Source: Glaciecola sp964621345 (GTDB taxonomy: Bacteria; Pseudomonadota; Gammaproteobacteria; Enterobacterales; Alteromonadaceae). From it: 47,072 nucleotides of DNA. A program made the position numbers and the translations under genes. The notes under the pieces are model-generated. The model worked only from the letters and a program-made list of their open reading frames with translations. It was not told where the DNA came from and did no database searches. Below are positions 26,298-35,287 of this stretch, one piece after another (position 1 is the stretch's first letter; each line of letters opens with the position of its first letter). The stretch is taken from the NCBI GenBank assembly GCA_964621345.1, contig CAZUON010000023.1:1-47072 (forward strand), written 5' to 3'.

Positions 26298-28322
26298 ATG
26301 AAAATAACAGTAGCAATGCGCGTCATAGGCGGATTTGCAGTAATCACATTATTGTTGCTACTGCTCGGCTTTTCATCGATGTCGAGCCTGAATAAAGTAG
26401 GTAATGCATCGGAAGAAGTGAGCACATTAGCCCTGCCAACAGTGGCAGGAACATCAAATTTAAAGGTTGCTTTTGTCAACATGGGCCGCCTCGCATTTGA
26501 AGGTTTTGTTAGTGAAGACGAGCAAAGCGTATTAAGTAAACGTAGCGAATTTAATGAAAGTAAAGAACGCTTTGACCAAACTCTTCAAACGCTTAGCGAT
26601 GTTGTAAAAAACGATGCTGGGTTACGTGCTTCGGTTAATAATTTGAATGTGATGTACGAAGCATATGTTGAAACTTCTAACAGTATGTTCGATGCACACC
26701 TAAGCTCCATTAAACAAAATGCGACGATGCAAGATACTATTGCCAACTTAGAAGAAAATGCGGATGACGCCTCGTCTTTGCTACTCGATTTTACCGATTT
26801 AGATGAGATAGAAGATTCAAACGCCCTCTCCGAGGCAGCTGATATTGCCAATACGGTAGAATCAAATATGTTGTCATTACTCAGCGTAGCGACAGAGTTT
26901 AGCAAAACTGAGTCTATGCAACGTGCTGATATTCGTAGTAAAGAAGTCACGGTAGTATTAGAGCAAACTCAAACTAGATTTGACGAAATGGCAAGCGCTG
27001 CCAATGGTGAAGATAGCTCCGGCACCATTGACGAAGTTGGCGACCTATTAGAGCAAATCACACAATCACTCAACTCAGGCTCAGGTCTACTTTTGACAAA
27101 AATTAACGAGCTAGAGCAAATCGCAGAAGCGCAAACTGCGTTATTATCAGCAGACGCCAAAATTACAGAGGCCATCGTAGAGCTCGATGCTTTAAATGAA
27201 ATGGCCGATAAAAAAGCAGTAAGCATTAAAGCCACTGTAGATAGTCAAGTATCATCAAGCACTGTTACTATTATTGGCGTAGTCATTCTCTCTTTTGTTA
27301 TTGCTGGTGGAGTAGGTTATGTCACCGTCAATGCAATCACACGTCCTTTGGACAGAGTTAACCAACTTCTTAAAATTGCCGCCTCAGGGGATTTAACTCA
27401 TAAGCTTGATGACTCATCAAGTGATGAATTTGGTGTACTTGCAAAAAATTGCAATAACTTAATTGGTAGCTTAAAAGAACTGATTAACGCAATTCATCAA
27501 CGTGCAGACCAACTCGCTGCAGCCTCAGGTGAAACCTCCACAATCACCTTACAAACGACAACATCGATTGAAGATCAGAAGTCACAGATATCACAAATTG
27601 CAGCAGCAACAACTGAAATGCATACTACCTCTGAATTGGTATCTAGCAGTGCACACGACACCTTGGTAGAAATAAAGCATGCAGATGCTGAAGCTGAGAA
27701 GGTGAAGAAAATATCCGCTGAAAACAAAGACACAATACAAGTCTTAGCCAATGAAGTACAACAAGCTGCTGAAGTTATCAACAAACTACATCAAGATAGC
27801 GCCAGCATCAGTGGTATCTTAGATGTTATTCGCGGTGTAGCAGACCAAACTAACTTGCTTGCCTTGAATGCTGCTATTGAGGCTGCTAGAGCCGGTGAAC
27901 AAGGTCGAGGCTTCGCGGTGGTTGCCGATGAAGTAAGAACCCTAGCGAGTCGTACACAAAAATCAACGCAAGAAATTAATTCGATGATTGAAGTGCTACA
28001 AGCAGGCGCTGAAAAAGCGGTGCTCGTTATGAATCAAGGCAAAGAGCAAACAAATGCCTGCGTAGAGCAAACTGAAAAAGCGGGCCAAGCGCTAGACATG
28101 ATTACTGATGCCGTGCACCGAGCGTATGAAGTGAGTACACGCATAGAGCATGCAGCCAGTGAGCAACACACGGTCTCGGCGCAAATCAGTGAGCGACTAG
28201 AAAACATTGTTGGCATCGCTGAACATACCACTATTGGTGCCAAGCAAACTGCGGAGTCGAGCTCAGAAGTTGCACGCTTAGCTGAAGAGTTGCAGTCCTC
28301 TATTAGTCAGTTTAGAGTCTAA
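26298..28322 (+). CDS. Methyl-accepting chemotaxis protein
   Basis: This 674-residue chemoreceptor has a transmembrane helix (about 8-29), a periplasmic helical sensor domain (about 30-320), a second helix (about 322-345), a HAMP domain (about 347-400), and a cytoplasmic signalling domain with the highly conserved hairpin tip DQTNLLALNAAIEAARAGEQ. The periplasmic part is long, with several Leu-rich coiled-coil stretches, and its ligand cannot be read from sequence. There is no C-terminal CheR/CheB-tethering pentapeptide; the protein ends ISQFRV. ATG 26298 is chosen because GGGAG lies ideally upstream; an in-frame TTG at 26286 overlaps that site. Confidence 0.93.
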   Translation: MKITVAMRVIGGFAVITLLLLLLGFSSMSSLNKVGNASEEVSTLALPTVAGTSNLKVAFVNMGRLAFEGFVSEDEQSVLSKRSEFNESKERFDQTLQTLSDVVKNDAGLRASVNNLNVMYEAYVETSNSMFDAHLSSIKQNATMQDTIANLEENADDASSLLLDFTDLDEIEDSNALSEAADIANTVESNMLSLLSVATEFSKTESMQRADIRSKEVTVVLEQTQTRFDEMASAANGEDSSGTIDEVGDLLEQITQSLNSGSGLLLTKINELEQIAEAQTALLSADAKITEAIVELDALNEMADKKAVSIKATVDSQVSSSTVTIIGVVILSFVIAGGVGYVTVNAITRPLDRVNQLLKIAASGDLTHKLDDSSSDEFGVLAKNCNNLIGSLKELINAIHQRADQLAAASGETSTITLQTTTSIEDQKSQISQIAAATTEMHTTSELVSSSAHDTLVEIKHADAEAEKVKKISAENKDTIQVLANEVQQAAEVINKLHQDSASISGILDVIRGVADQTNLLALNAAIEAARAGEQGRGFAVVADEVRTLASRTQKSTQEINSMIEVLQAGAEKAVLVMNQGKEQTNACVEQTEKAGQALDMITDAVHRAYEVSTRIEHAASEQHTVSAQISERLENIVGIAEHTTIGAKQTAESSSEVARLAEELQSSISQFRV

Positions 28323-28364
28323 TAGAGCGATTTAGACTAAGGTAAAACTTATATATTAAAAACG

Positions 28365-28389
28365 AAGGGCGCTAGTTTGCGCCCTTTTT
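28365..28389. terminator. Bidirectional intrinsic terminator between chemoreceptor and lysC
   Basis: Stem AAGGGCGC with GCGCCCTT and a 6-nt loop is followed by a T-run on the plus strand. On the minus strand the other side is A-rich on the template, so it can serve both converging genes. Confidence 0.85.
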
Positions 28390-28407
28390 ATTTGCTCACC
28401 AGCCGCG

Positions 28408-29757
28408 TTATTCAAACAATGCCGCATGAAGCCCTTTCACCACATTTTCGCTGTCGTCTTTATCTACAACAAAGGATAAATTATGTACGTTTGCGCCAAA
28501 ACAAATCATACGTAAGTTAAAGTCCGCCACCGCGGCCAAAATTTTAGAAGAAACGCCCGCAGCACTATGCATATTATTACCGACTACCGTCACCGCATCA
28601 AAGTCTCGTTCAACACTCACTTCACAAATACTACTGAGCTCTAACAACGTATCCTTATTCATTTTCTCAGATATGCTATTTGGCGGGTTATCAAGGGTAA
28701 ACGAAACCGCGATTTCGGAAGTTGTGATTAAATCGACACTTAATTTGTGCTTGGCGATTATATCAAACACACTGGCTAAGAAACCCTGCGCATACATCAT
28801 CTTAGGTGTTTTCACCGTCACTAGAACCAAATCTTTACGTCGGGTTATGGCTCTAAAAGATGGTTCATGTTCGCAGTCTCTTACAATCCAAGTACCGCCT
28901 TTTTCTGGCTCCTTGCTTGAGCCAACAAACACTTTGATGTTTTGTCTCAGTGCTGGCTCCATTGTAGCCGGGTGCAATACTTTTGCGCCAAAAGTTGCCA
29001 TCTCTGCAGCTTCTTCAAAACTCAGCTCAGGCAAAGGTTTTGCTTTGTTTGTAATGCGCGGGTCGGTGGTATAAACACCAATCACATCAGTCCATATCTC
29101 ACAGGTTTTTGCCCCTAACCCTTCTGCTAATAGCGCAGCTGTAAAATCAGAGCCACCTCGACCTAAGGTGGTAGTGTTGCCTTGTTGGTCTGCACCCACA
29201 AAACCTTGTGTGACCACAATTGCGTTTGCTAATTCGGGTAACAACAATTGCTGGGTAAGTTGTGCAATTACCTCAATATCTGGGCTTGCCTCTGTATGAA
29301 GATTATCGGTGCGCAGCACTTTGCGCACATCAAAGTTTAGCGAATCCTGTCCATGCTCACGAATAACTGCAGACACTAACAAAGAGGACATTCGCTCGCC
29401 CATTGATAACAGTGAATCTTTCAGCGCATCAGAGAAGTTAATCTCTTCGTGACGAGCATAGCCCTCTAGTTCATCTAGCAGTGCAAATAACTTATCTTCG
29501 ACTTCACTGGGTTTTTTTAGCTCATTTAAAATCGCGTACTCAATACTACGAATATTGTCTATGACTTCACTGATTTGTTCTGAGGTCAGCGCAGTATTGG
29601 CTAGCAATACGAGTTGATTTGTTACCCCGGCTGCGGCGCTCACGACTACTAGCCGCGTATTTTCATTTGCGACCACTATTTTTGCACAGTTGTTGATGGC
29701 GGAATAATTCGCCACACTGGTACCACCAAATTTGGCAACATTAAGGGCGTGCTGCAT
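28408..29757 (-). CDS. lysC: Lysine-sensitive aspartokinase III
   Basis: LysC phosphorylates aspartate, the first step toward lysine, threonine, methionine and diaminopimelate. The 449-residue length equals E. coli LysC. Motifs: KFGGTSVANY at residues 9-18, the TTLGRGGSDFTAALLAE nucleotide-binding segment, DVIGVYTTDPR, and FAEAAEM-like FEEAAEMATFGAKVLHP. Two C-terminal ACT domains include SVDLITTSEIAVSFT, where lysine binds. It is monofunctional, with no homoserine dehydrogenase domain. AAGGAAAA precedes the ATG. Only 51 bp separate it from the upstream DUF192 gene, so no lysine riboswitch fits there. Confidence 0.95.
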   Translation of the reverse strand: MQHALNVAKFGGTSVANYSAINNCAKIVVANENTRLVVVSAAAGVTNQLVLLANTALTSEQISEVIDNIRSIEYAILNELKKPSEVEDKLFALLDELEGYARHEEINFSDALKDSLLSMGERMSSLLVSAVIREHGQDSLNFDVRKVLRTDNLHTEASPDIEVIAQLTQQLLLPELANAIVVTQGFVGADQQGNTTTLGRGGSDFTAALLAEGLGAKTCEIWTDVIGVYTTDPRITNKAKPLPELSFEEAAEMATFGAKVLHPATMEPALRQNIKVFVGSSKEPEKGGTWIVRDCEHEPSFRAITRRKDLVLVTVKTPKMMYAQGFLASVFDIIAKHKLSVDLITTSEIAVSFTLDNPPNSISEKMNKDTLLELSSICEVSVERDFDAVTVVGNNMHSAAGVSSKILAAVADFNLRMICFGANVHNLSFVVDKDDSENVVKGLHAALFE

Positions 29758-29808
29758 GTGTTTTCCTTATTAGATTTTTATTCGTTTGTTGTTTGTTACG
29801 GTATTACT

Positions 29809-30294
29809 TTAGCGTATGTGAGATGGTAACTTGACGGTATCACCTACCGACAACCCATTTTGTGCAAACCAGCCTTGATTCATTTCAAGCGCATATAATA
29901 CTGGCACTGAACTTGGTACAGAGGTCAAATCGTGGGGTGTAAGCGGCTTAATATCGACAATCGTACCAAACGCATTGATGTAGGCTAGATCTAAGGGAAT
30001 ATAGGTGTTTTTCATCCAAATAGTAGCAATGCGGACACTGTCGAATTTAAACAACATGCCGCAGTCCTTGCACATCTGACGCCGGTACATAAGCCCTAAA
30101 GCGCGCGATTGTGGATCGTTAGCAAACTCCACCGCAATCTCGACATCATTTGAAAACACCAAAGAGACTAGGTCTTGGCTATCTTCGCTCGCTTGTGAAT
30201 TTTTCTCTGCATTAGTGTCGGCCAGAACGGTTTGTGAAACCATAATGCTTAAGGAGAAAAGCACTGAGCCTAGCATCTTGGTAGTCAATCGCAT
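29809..30294 (-). CDS. Secreted DUF192 family protein
   Basis: This small protein has a signal peptide (cleavage near VLADT) and a DUF192 domain with RALGLMYRRQM, CGMLFKFD, IWMKNTYIPLDLAYI and YALEMNQGWFAQNGL. DUF192 proteins are widespread exported proteins of unknown function. Two cysteines (MCKDCGM) lie in the conserved core. I chose ATG 30294 as giving a normal signal peptide; a longer start at 30321 adds nine residues and cannot be excluded. It lies upstream of lysC on the same strand and may be cotranscribed. Confidence 0.85.
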   Translation of the reverse strand: MRLTTKMLGSVLFSLSIMVSQTVLADTNAEKNSQASEDSQDLVSLVFSNDVEIAVEFANDPQSRALGLMYRRQMCKDCGMLFKFDSVRIATIWMKNTYIPLDLAYINAFGTIVDIKPLTPHDLTSVPSSVPVLYALEMNQGWFAQNGLSVGDTVKLPSHIR

Positions 30295-30360
30295 CGCTAT
30301 TCGCTTGTTAAAAAAGAACATGCACAAAGAGTAATATTCATACTAATAAAGCGCAAACAA

Positions 30361-30384
30361 AAAACCCGCCAAATGGCGGGTTTT
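30361..30384. terminator. Intrinsic terminator downstream of acnB
   Basis: A 10-bp stem (AAAACCCGCC with GGCGGGTTTT) and a 4-nt loop are flanked by A-runs and T-runs on both sides. It lies between the acnB stop and the DUF192 start, on the minus-strand path out of acnB. The symmetry makes it potentially bidirectional. Confidence 0.85.
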
Positions 30385-30433
30385 TACAGCATAAAAGCGT
30401 ATAGCTTATAATGTCTAAGCAGTGCTTAGGTTA

Positions 30434-33046
30434 TTAAGCAACATTCAGCGTTGGAATAATATTCGCTTTGGCTTCATCTTCTGCTTTTTTGAATGATTCA
30501 ATGCGGTCAAAGTTCAGATAACGGAACACTTCTGAGCTCATTGACTCAATTTTGCTCGCATACTCCATATACTCTTGTGCGGTTGGTATTTTACCTACAA
30601 TCGCACCTACAGCAGCCATTTCAGCTGAGCATAAGTACACATTTGCACCGTCGCCTAAACGGTTAGGGAAGTTACGAGTTGAGGTAGAAAGCACCGTAGC
30701 GCCAGCTTCTACCCGTGCTTGGTTACCCATACACAATGAACATCCTGGCATTTCGGTACGTACGCCAGCACGGCCGTAAATGTTGTAGTAGCCTTCTTCA
30801 ACAAGTACTGCTTTGTCCATCTTCGTGGGTGGTGACATCCACAAACGCGTTGGTAGAGTGCCATCAAATTGTTCAAGCAATTTACCCGCCGCACGGAAAT
30901 GACCAATGTTTGTCATACAAGAGCCGATAAATACTTCGTCTACTTTATCGCCGGCAACTTCTGATAACGTTTTCGCATCATCTGGGTCGTTCGGGCAACA
31001 TAGAATAGGCTCTTTAATTTCATCAAGGTCAATCTCAAGCACTTCTGCGTATTCAGCATTTGCATCAGCAGACATCAAGCTTGGATTTTCTAACCATTGT
31101 TCCATCTTTATCGCACGACGCTCTAGTGTACGTGGATCGCCATAACCTTCGTTAATCATCCAACGTAACATGGTGATATTAGAGCGCAAATATTCAGCAA
31201 TAGACTCTTCTGAAAGTTTGATAGTACAACCTGCAGCTGAACGCTCAGCAGATGCATCAGATAGCTCAAATGCTTGCTCGATAGTTAGATCTTCTAAGCC
31301 TTCAATTTCTAAAATACGACCAGAGAACGCGTTGACCTTGCCTTTTTTAGCAACCGTTAACAGGCCTTCTTTGATGCCGTACAGTGGGATCGCATGAACT
31401 AAGTCGCGTAGGGTTATACCCGGCTGCATTTTACCTTTAAATTTCACTAAGATTGACTCTGGCATATCAAGAGGCATAACACCTGTTGCCGCTGCAAACG
31501 CAACCAAACCAGAACCAGCTGGGAATGAAATACCCATTGGGAATCTAGTGTGTGAGTCACCGCCAGTACCAACTGTATCTGGCAACAACATTCTGTTTAA
31601 CCAAGAGTGGATGATTCCGTCTCCAGGACGCAAAGAAACACCTCCACGGTTCATGATGAAATCAGGTAGGGTATGCTGCGTGTCAATATCAACAGGCTTT
31701 GGATAGGCCGCAGTATGACAAAATGACTGCATGGTTAAATCTGCTGTAAAGCCTAAACATGCTAAATCTTTCAGTTCATCACGTGTCATCGGCCCAGTAG
31801 TATCTTGCGAGCCAACGGTAGTCATTTTGGGTTCGCAGTAAGTGCCTGGTAAAATACCCTCTACACCACAAGCTTTGCCTACCATTTTCTGTGCGAGTGT
31901 GAAGCCTTTTGCTTTAGAGGTAGGTAGCTCAGGTTTACGGAATAAGTCAGCAGCCTCTAGGCCAAGTGCTTCACGCGCTTTGTCTGTCAAACCACGACCA
32001 ATAATTAAATTAATACGGCCACCGGCACGCACTTCATCAAGTAATACTTTTGATTTGTAGCTATATTCTGCCAATACATCGCCAGTTTCAGCGTTTTTAA
32101 TTACGCCATCAAATGGATATACCTCAATCAGGTCACCCATTTCCATTTTATCTACGTCAGCTTCAAATACTAAAGCGCCGGCGTCTTCCATGGTGTTAAA
32201 GAAAATAGGCGCCACTTTAGAGCCAATACAAATTCCGCCACCGCGCTTGTTAGGCACGCCGGGTAAATCTTCACCGAAGAACCACAACACGGAGTTGGTC
32301 GCAGATTTTCTTGATGAACCCGTACCCACTACATCACCTACAAAGGCAACTGGGTAACCTTTTGCTTTAATTGCATCAATTTGTGCAAGTGGACCAACTT
32401 CGCCGTGTGCTTCGGGCTCTAGGCCATCGCGGGTCATTTTGTACATTGCTTTGGCGTGTAATGGAATATCTGGGCGTGACCATGCGTCAGGAGCAGGTGA
32501 CAAGTCGTCGGTATTTGTTTCGCCAGTGACTTTAAATACGCTACATGTGATTTTTTCAGGCATATCATCACGGGCAGTAAACCACTCTCCGTCAGCCCAA
32601 GATTGAATTACTTCAGTAGCGAACTTGTTACCCTTTTTGTGCAGTTCTTCGACATCGTGGAAAGAATCGAACATCAATAGAGTATGCTTAAGCTCTTCTG
32701 CGGCAAGCTCAGCTAGCTTGTCGTCTTCAAGTAATGCGATGAGCGTTTCGATGTTATAGCCACCATGCATATTACCTAAAAGTTGCACTGCTGCATCAGC
32801 TGAAATCAAATCGCAGCTTTCTTCGCCTTTAGCGATTGCGCTTAAAAAGCCTGCTTTAACGTAAGCAGCCTCGTCAACACCCGGAGGTACGCGCTCAGAA
32901 AGGAGTTCAAGTAAAAATGCTTCTTCACCTGCTGGTGGATTTTTAAGTAACTCAACCAACCCAGCAACTTGCTCTGGGTTAAGTGGTTTGGGGGGAATGC
33001 CCTCGGCGGCGCGTTCAGCGACATGTTTGCGATAATCTTCTAACAC
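30434..33046 (-). CDS. acnB: Bifunctional aconitate hydratase 2 / 2-methylisocitrate dehydratase AcnB
   Basis: AcnB is the main TCA-cycle aconitase, isomerising citrate to isocitrate through cis-aconitate; it can also act in the methylcitrate cycle. The 870-residue protein aligns with E. coli AcnB (865) from end to end: an N-terminal HEAT-like domain opening VLEDYRKHVAERAAEGI, the swivelling domain with GDVVGTGSSRKSATNS, and the [4Fe-4S] cysteines visible in IGSCMTN and PGCSLCMGNQ. The start is GTG (encoding Met) behind AGAGGACG. It is flanked by a likely promoter at 33109-33137 and a strong terminator at 30361-30384, so it is probably a single-gene unit. Confidence 0.97.
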   Translation of the reverse strand: MLEDYRKHVAERAAEGIPPKPLNPEQVAGLVELLKNPPAGEEAFLLELLSERVPPGVDEAAYVKAGFLSAIAKGEESCDLISADAAVQLLGNMHGGYNIETLIALLEDDKLAELAAEELKHTLLMFDSFHDVEELHKKGNKFATEVIQSWADGEWFTARDDMPEKITCSVFKVTGETNTDDLSPAPDAWSRPDIPLHAKAMYKMTRDGLEPEAHGEVGPLAQIDAIKAKGYPVAFVGDVVGTGSSRKSATNSVLWFFGEDLPGVPNKRGGGICIGSKVAPIFFNTMEDAGALVFEADVDKMEMGDLIEVYPFDGVIKNAETGDVLAEYSYKSKVLLDEVRAGGRINLIIGRGLTDKAREALGLEAADLFRKPELPTSKAKGFTLAQKMVGKACGVEGILPGTYCEPKMTTVGSQDTTGPMTRDELKDLACLGFTADLTMQSFCHTAAYPKPVDIDTQHTLPDFIMNRGGVSLRPGDGIIHSWLNRMLLPDTVGTGGDSHTRFPMGISFPAGSGLVAFAAATGVMPLDMPESILVKFKGKMQPGITLRDLVHAIPLYGIKEGLLTVAKKGKVNAFSGRILEIEGLEDLTIEQAFELSDASAERSAAGCTIKLSEESIAEYLRSNITMLRWMINEGYGDPRTLERRAIKMEQWLENPSLMSADANAEYAEVLEIDLDEIKEPILCCPNDPDDAKTLSEVAGDKVDEVFIGSCMTNIGHFRAAGKLLEQFDGTLPTRLWMSPPTKMDKAVLVEEGYYNIYGRAGVRTEMPGCSLCMGNQARVEAGATVLSTSTRNFPNRLGDGANVYLCSAEMAAVGAIVGKIPTAQEYMEYASKIESMSSEVFRYLNFDRIESFKKAEDEAKANIIPTLNVA

Positions 33047-33108
33047 GATAACGTCCTCTATAAAAATTTGAGCCTGATATGGCTTGGCGTTGACTTGAAC
33101 AGGCGTGG

Positions 33109-33137
33109 ATTATACCTATATGTGCGTCAAAAATGAA
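33109..33137 (-). promoter_or_regulatory. Candidate sigma-70 promoter of acnB
   Basis: On the minus strand a perfect TATAAT (33114-33109) is preceded by TTCATT (33137-33132) at 17 bp. Transcription would start about 55 nt before the acnB GTG. The -35 element is a weak match. Confidence 0.45.
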
Positions 33138-33229
33138 TGGCAATAGGTGAAAACCCTGTTATAGCCAATATTCATAGTACTAATTGAAAACGAATTGTTA
33201 ATCTATTTCATCAATACCTTAGTCTTAAA

Positions 33230-33255
33230 CGGCACACATAATAAAAGGTGTGCCG
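33230..33255 (-). terminator. Hairpin downstream of the PQQ-type sugar dehydrogenase gene
   Basis: An 8-bp perfect stem (CGGCACAC with GTGTGCCG) and a 10-nt loop begins 4 nt after the stop of the 33260 gene, followed on the minus strand by a short TTT. It is a plausible intrinsic terminator with a weak U-tract. Confidence 0.6.
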
Positions 33256-33259
33256 ACTT

Positions 33260-34471
33260 TTATGGCGTGGCATTTGTTGGCGCATTAGGTGCAGTATTTG
33301 ATATCGCTAGCTTATACAAAACCGCTGGTTCTCCATCGCCTAAGACCCAAACATTTCCTTGTTTATCTTTTTCAATATCGCGCAAGCGAACATTTGTCTC
33401 GAGCAACAATGTACGATCCTTTCCTACTTTTCCTTGTGAATATGGAACGGCATATATTTGCTTAAATTTTAAAGAAGTAACTAACAAGTGCTGATGTAAC
33501 TCTGGTATGACTTTATGCGTATAGTAGGTCATGCCAGAAGGTGCAATAGAAGGCGTCCAATCAAGATCGGGTTGTTCCATTCCTGGGTACTCAGTGAAAG
33601 GTGATATCAATGCACCGATGTAATCTTTACCGTTGGTGATCACCGGCCAACCATAATTAGCCCCCGCCCGAATTACATTAATTTCATCGCCACCGGCAGG
33701 GCCGTGTTCGTGCGAAATAAGCTGTTGCTCGCCAGTCATTACAAGCCCCTGCGGGTTCCTATGACCAAGAGAATAAACGTAACTCACCGCGCTTTGTTCA
33801 TTTTCATAAAACGGATTATTAGGGTGGGCTTTGCCCTCATCGGTCATTTTCAGTATTTTGCCAAGTTGGCTACTTTTTACCTGCGCTTGCTCTCGATAAT
33901 CAAAACCATCACCGGTCGCAACAAACAGCGCATTTGTATTCGAAAACGCCATACGAGCTCCATAATGGACTGGAGTATCTTTAGCTGACGCGACTTCGAA
34001 AATATCTTCTAACTCATTGATTTGTGTATCTTCCACCTTAAAGCGCACTATTTTTAAAGTGTTGTTGTTAGCAGTTCCCGTGGTGTAAGACGCATAAATC
34101 CACTGATTTTGCTCATAGTCAGGATGAAAAATAATATCGAGTAGGCCACCTTGCCCGCCGGTCAGCAAATCATCAGGTGTAAAATCGATATCTACGCGTT
34201 GGTAGTTAGAGTCCTTTGAATTGAATTTTATTTGACTTAAACCGCCCTCGCGATGCGTGATCCATAAATCGTCAGTAGGTGAGAACGCCAAGGCCCACGA
34301 TCGCGGCAACTCCCCTACTACTTCAAGCAACTCAAATTTTAGCCCTTCAGAACCCTGTCCCGTACTTTTGAATACGGTGTCATTTGGTAGCTGCTGTGCA
34401 GATAAGGGAACGCTTATCGTTATTAAAAAAATTGCCGTGAATATGACTAGTATTTTCAAACTTTTATCCAA
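33260..34471 (-). CDS. Secreted PQQ-dependent sugar dehydrogenase (soluble aldose dehydrogenase type)
   Basis: The protein resembles E. coli YliI: a six-bladed beta propeller that oxidises aldoses with pyrroloquinoline quinone. Visible family segments are PRSWALAFSPTDDLWITHREGGL, GGLLDIIFHPDY, YGARMAFSNTNALFVATGDG, GHRNPQGLV, HEHGPAGGDEINVI and PSIAPSGMTYYT. A signal peptide ends near LSAQQ, so it is periplasmic. No ATG is available before the signal peptide. TTG at 34471 starts MDKSLK; TTG at 34459 starts MKILVIF with GGA seven bases upstream and may be the better choice. No pqq biosynthesis genes are in the window. Confidence 0.88.
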   Translation of the reverse strand: MDKSLKILVIFTAIFLITISVPLSAQQLPNDTVFKSTGQGSEGLKFELLEVVGELPRSWALAFSPTDDLWITHREGGLSQIKFNSKDSNYQRVDIDFTPDDLLTGGQGGLLDIIFHPDYEQNQWIYASYTTGTANNNTLKIVRFKVEDTQINELEDIFEVASAKDTPVHYGARMAFSNTNALFVATGDGFDYREQAQVKSSQLGKILKMTDEGKAHPNNPFYENEQSAVSYVYSLGHRNPQGLVMTGEQQLISHEHGPAGGDEINVIRAGANYGWPVITNGKDYIGALISPFTEYPGMEQPDLDWTPSIAPSGMTYYTHKVIPELHQHLLVTSLKFKQIYAVPYSQGKVGKDRTLLLETNVRLRDIEKDKQGNVWVLGDGEPAVLYKLAISNTAPNAPTNATP

Positions 34472-34667
34472 TTTCTACAATGGTTGTGAGGAAGCGCGGT
34501 GGATGTTTATAATTACGCATAAATTAGTAAATATCTTGCTAGATTTTTATTAACTAAGCCACACCTTATTCGTGAAAACACTACCAACGTTAATGTGTAT
34601 TGACAACACAAGCATCAATACACTAGTTTGTAGCGATAAGAACAAAAATAGTAAAAGGAAATCTAAT

Positions 34668-35123
34668 ATGCGTTTTCTACGCTGGGTGGTTTGTGCTGTG
34701 ATATCAGCGGCGCTTGGTTTCTTCTTCGCAAGTATTTTACATACGCAGTCTGTATTAGCTAAGTTAAGCGAAATTAACGTTACCATCCCCATTGCTGAAC
34801 GTTTTTCAGCAACTTGGCATGATTTGCTTGGCATGGCTCCTAGTTATGGCTTGGTTATTTTGGTTGCCTTAATCCTCGCTTTCAGCATAACTGACTTTAT
34901 AAATCGTAAATTAAAAATCTCTTCGCATATTTTATATCCTATTGCTGGCGGTGTTGGTTTTTTAGTCATGTTACTGGCTATGCAGCCTCTTTTAAACGTA
35001 ACGCTTATCGCCGGTGCTCGAGGGGCTATGGGTTTTTCGCTGCAAGTGTTTGCGGGTGTGGTCGCCGGGATGTGTTTTGCGAGTTTACGCAAACAAAACG
35101 TGCCGTCATTAGGTTCTCAATAA
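34668..35123 (+). CDS. Four-helix membrane protein of unknown function
   Basis: I do not recognise this 151-residue protein. It has four likely transmembrane helices (about 5-25, 58-78, 88-108 and 120-142); the loop between helices 1 and 2 is the longest. The start is ATG 34668 with AAAGGAA at good spacing; an in-frame upstream GTG would add a poorly hydrophobic, Lys/Asn-rich stretch and is unlikely. It stands alone between the divergent PQQ dehydrogenase and fadD. Confidence 0.75.
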   Translation: MRFLRWVVCAVISAALGFFFASILHTQSVLAKLSEINVTIPIAERFSATWHDLLGMAPSYGLVILVALILAFSITDFINRKLKISSHILYPIAGGVGFLVMLLAMQPLLNVTLIAGARGAMGFSLQVFAGVVAGMCFASLRKQNVPSLGSQ

Positions 35124-35239
35124 CTGCGAAATATTGAAAATATGCTTATGTAAGTACATGCGTTCAGTTTAATGTTTTCCAATCAAATTTAGTGTTACTT
35201 GTCTATCAGCATAATCCGCTTGATGAAGTTGATCCACTG

Positions 35240-35268
35240 TTGTAAATTTTCTGTTAATACTCTATAAG
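35240..35268 (+). promoter_or_regulatory. Candidate sigma-70 promoter of fadD
   Basis: TTGTAA (35240-35245) and TATAAG (35263-35268) are 17 bp apart, ending 19 bp before the fadD ATG. The short leader leaves room only for the AGAGAA ribosome-binding site. No FadR operator was recognised. Confidence 0.45.
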
Positions 35269-35287
35269 AATAATCACAGAGAATCCT

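Noticed and set aside
29758..29808. Lysine riboswitch upstream of lysC
   Set aside because: Only 51 bp separate lysC from the preceding gene, far too little for the roughly 170-nt lysine aptamer.
34572..34667. 32-residue extension of the four-helix membrane protein
   Set aside because: The ATG at 34668 has a strong, well-spaced ribosome-binding site, and the extension is Asn/Lys-rich and unlike a membrane protein start.
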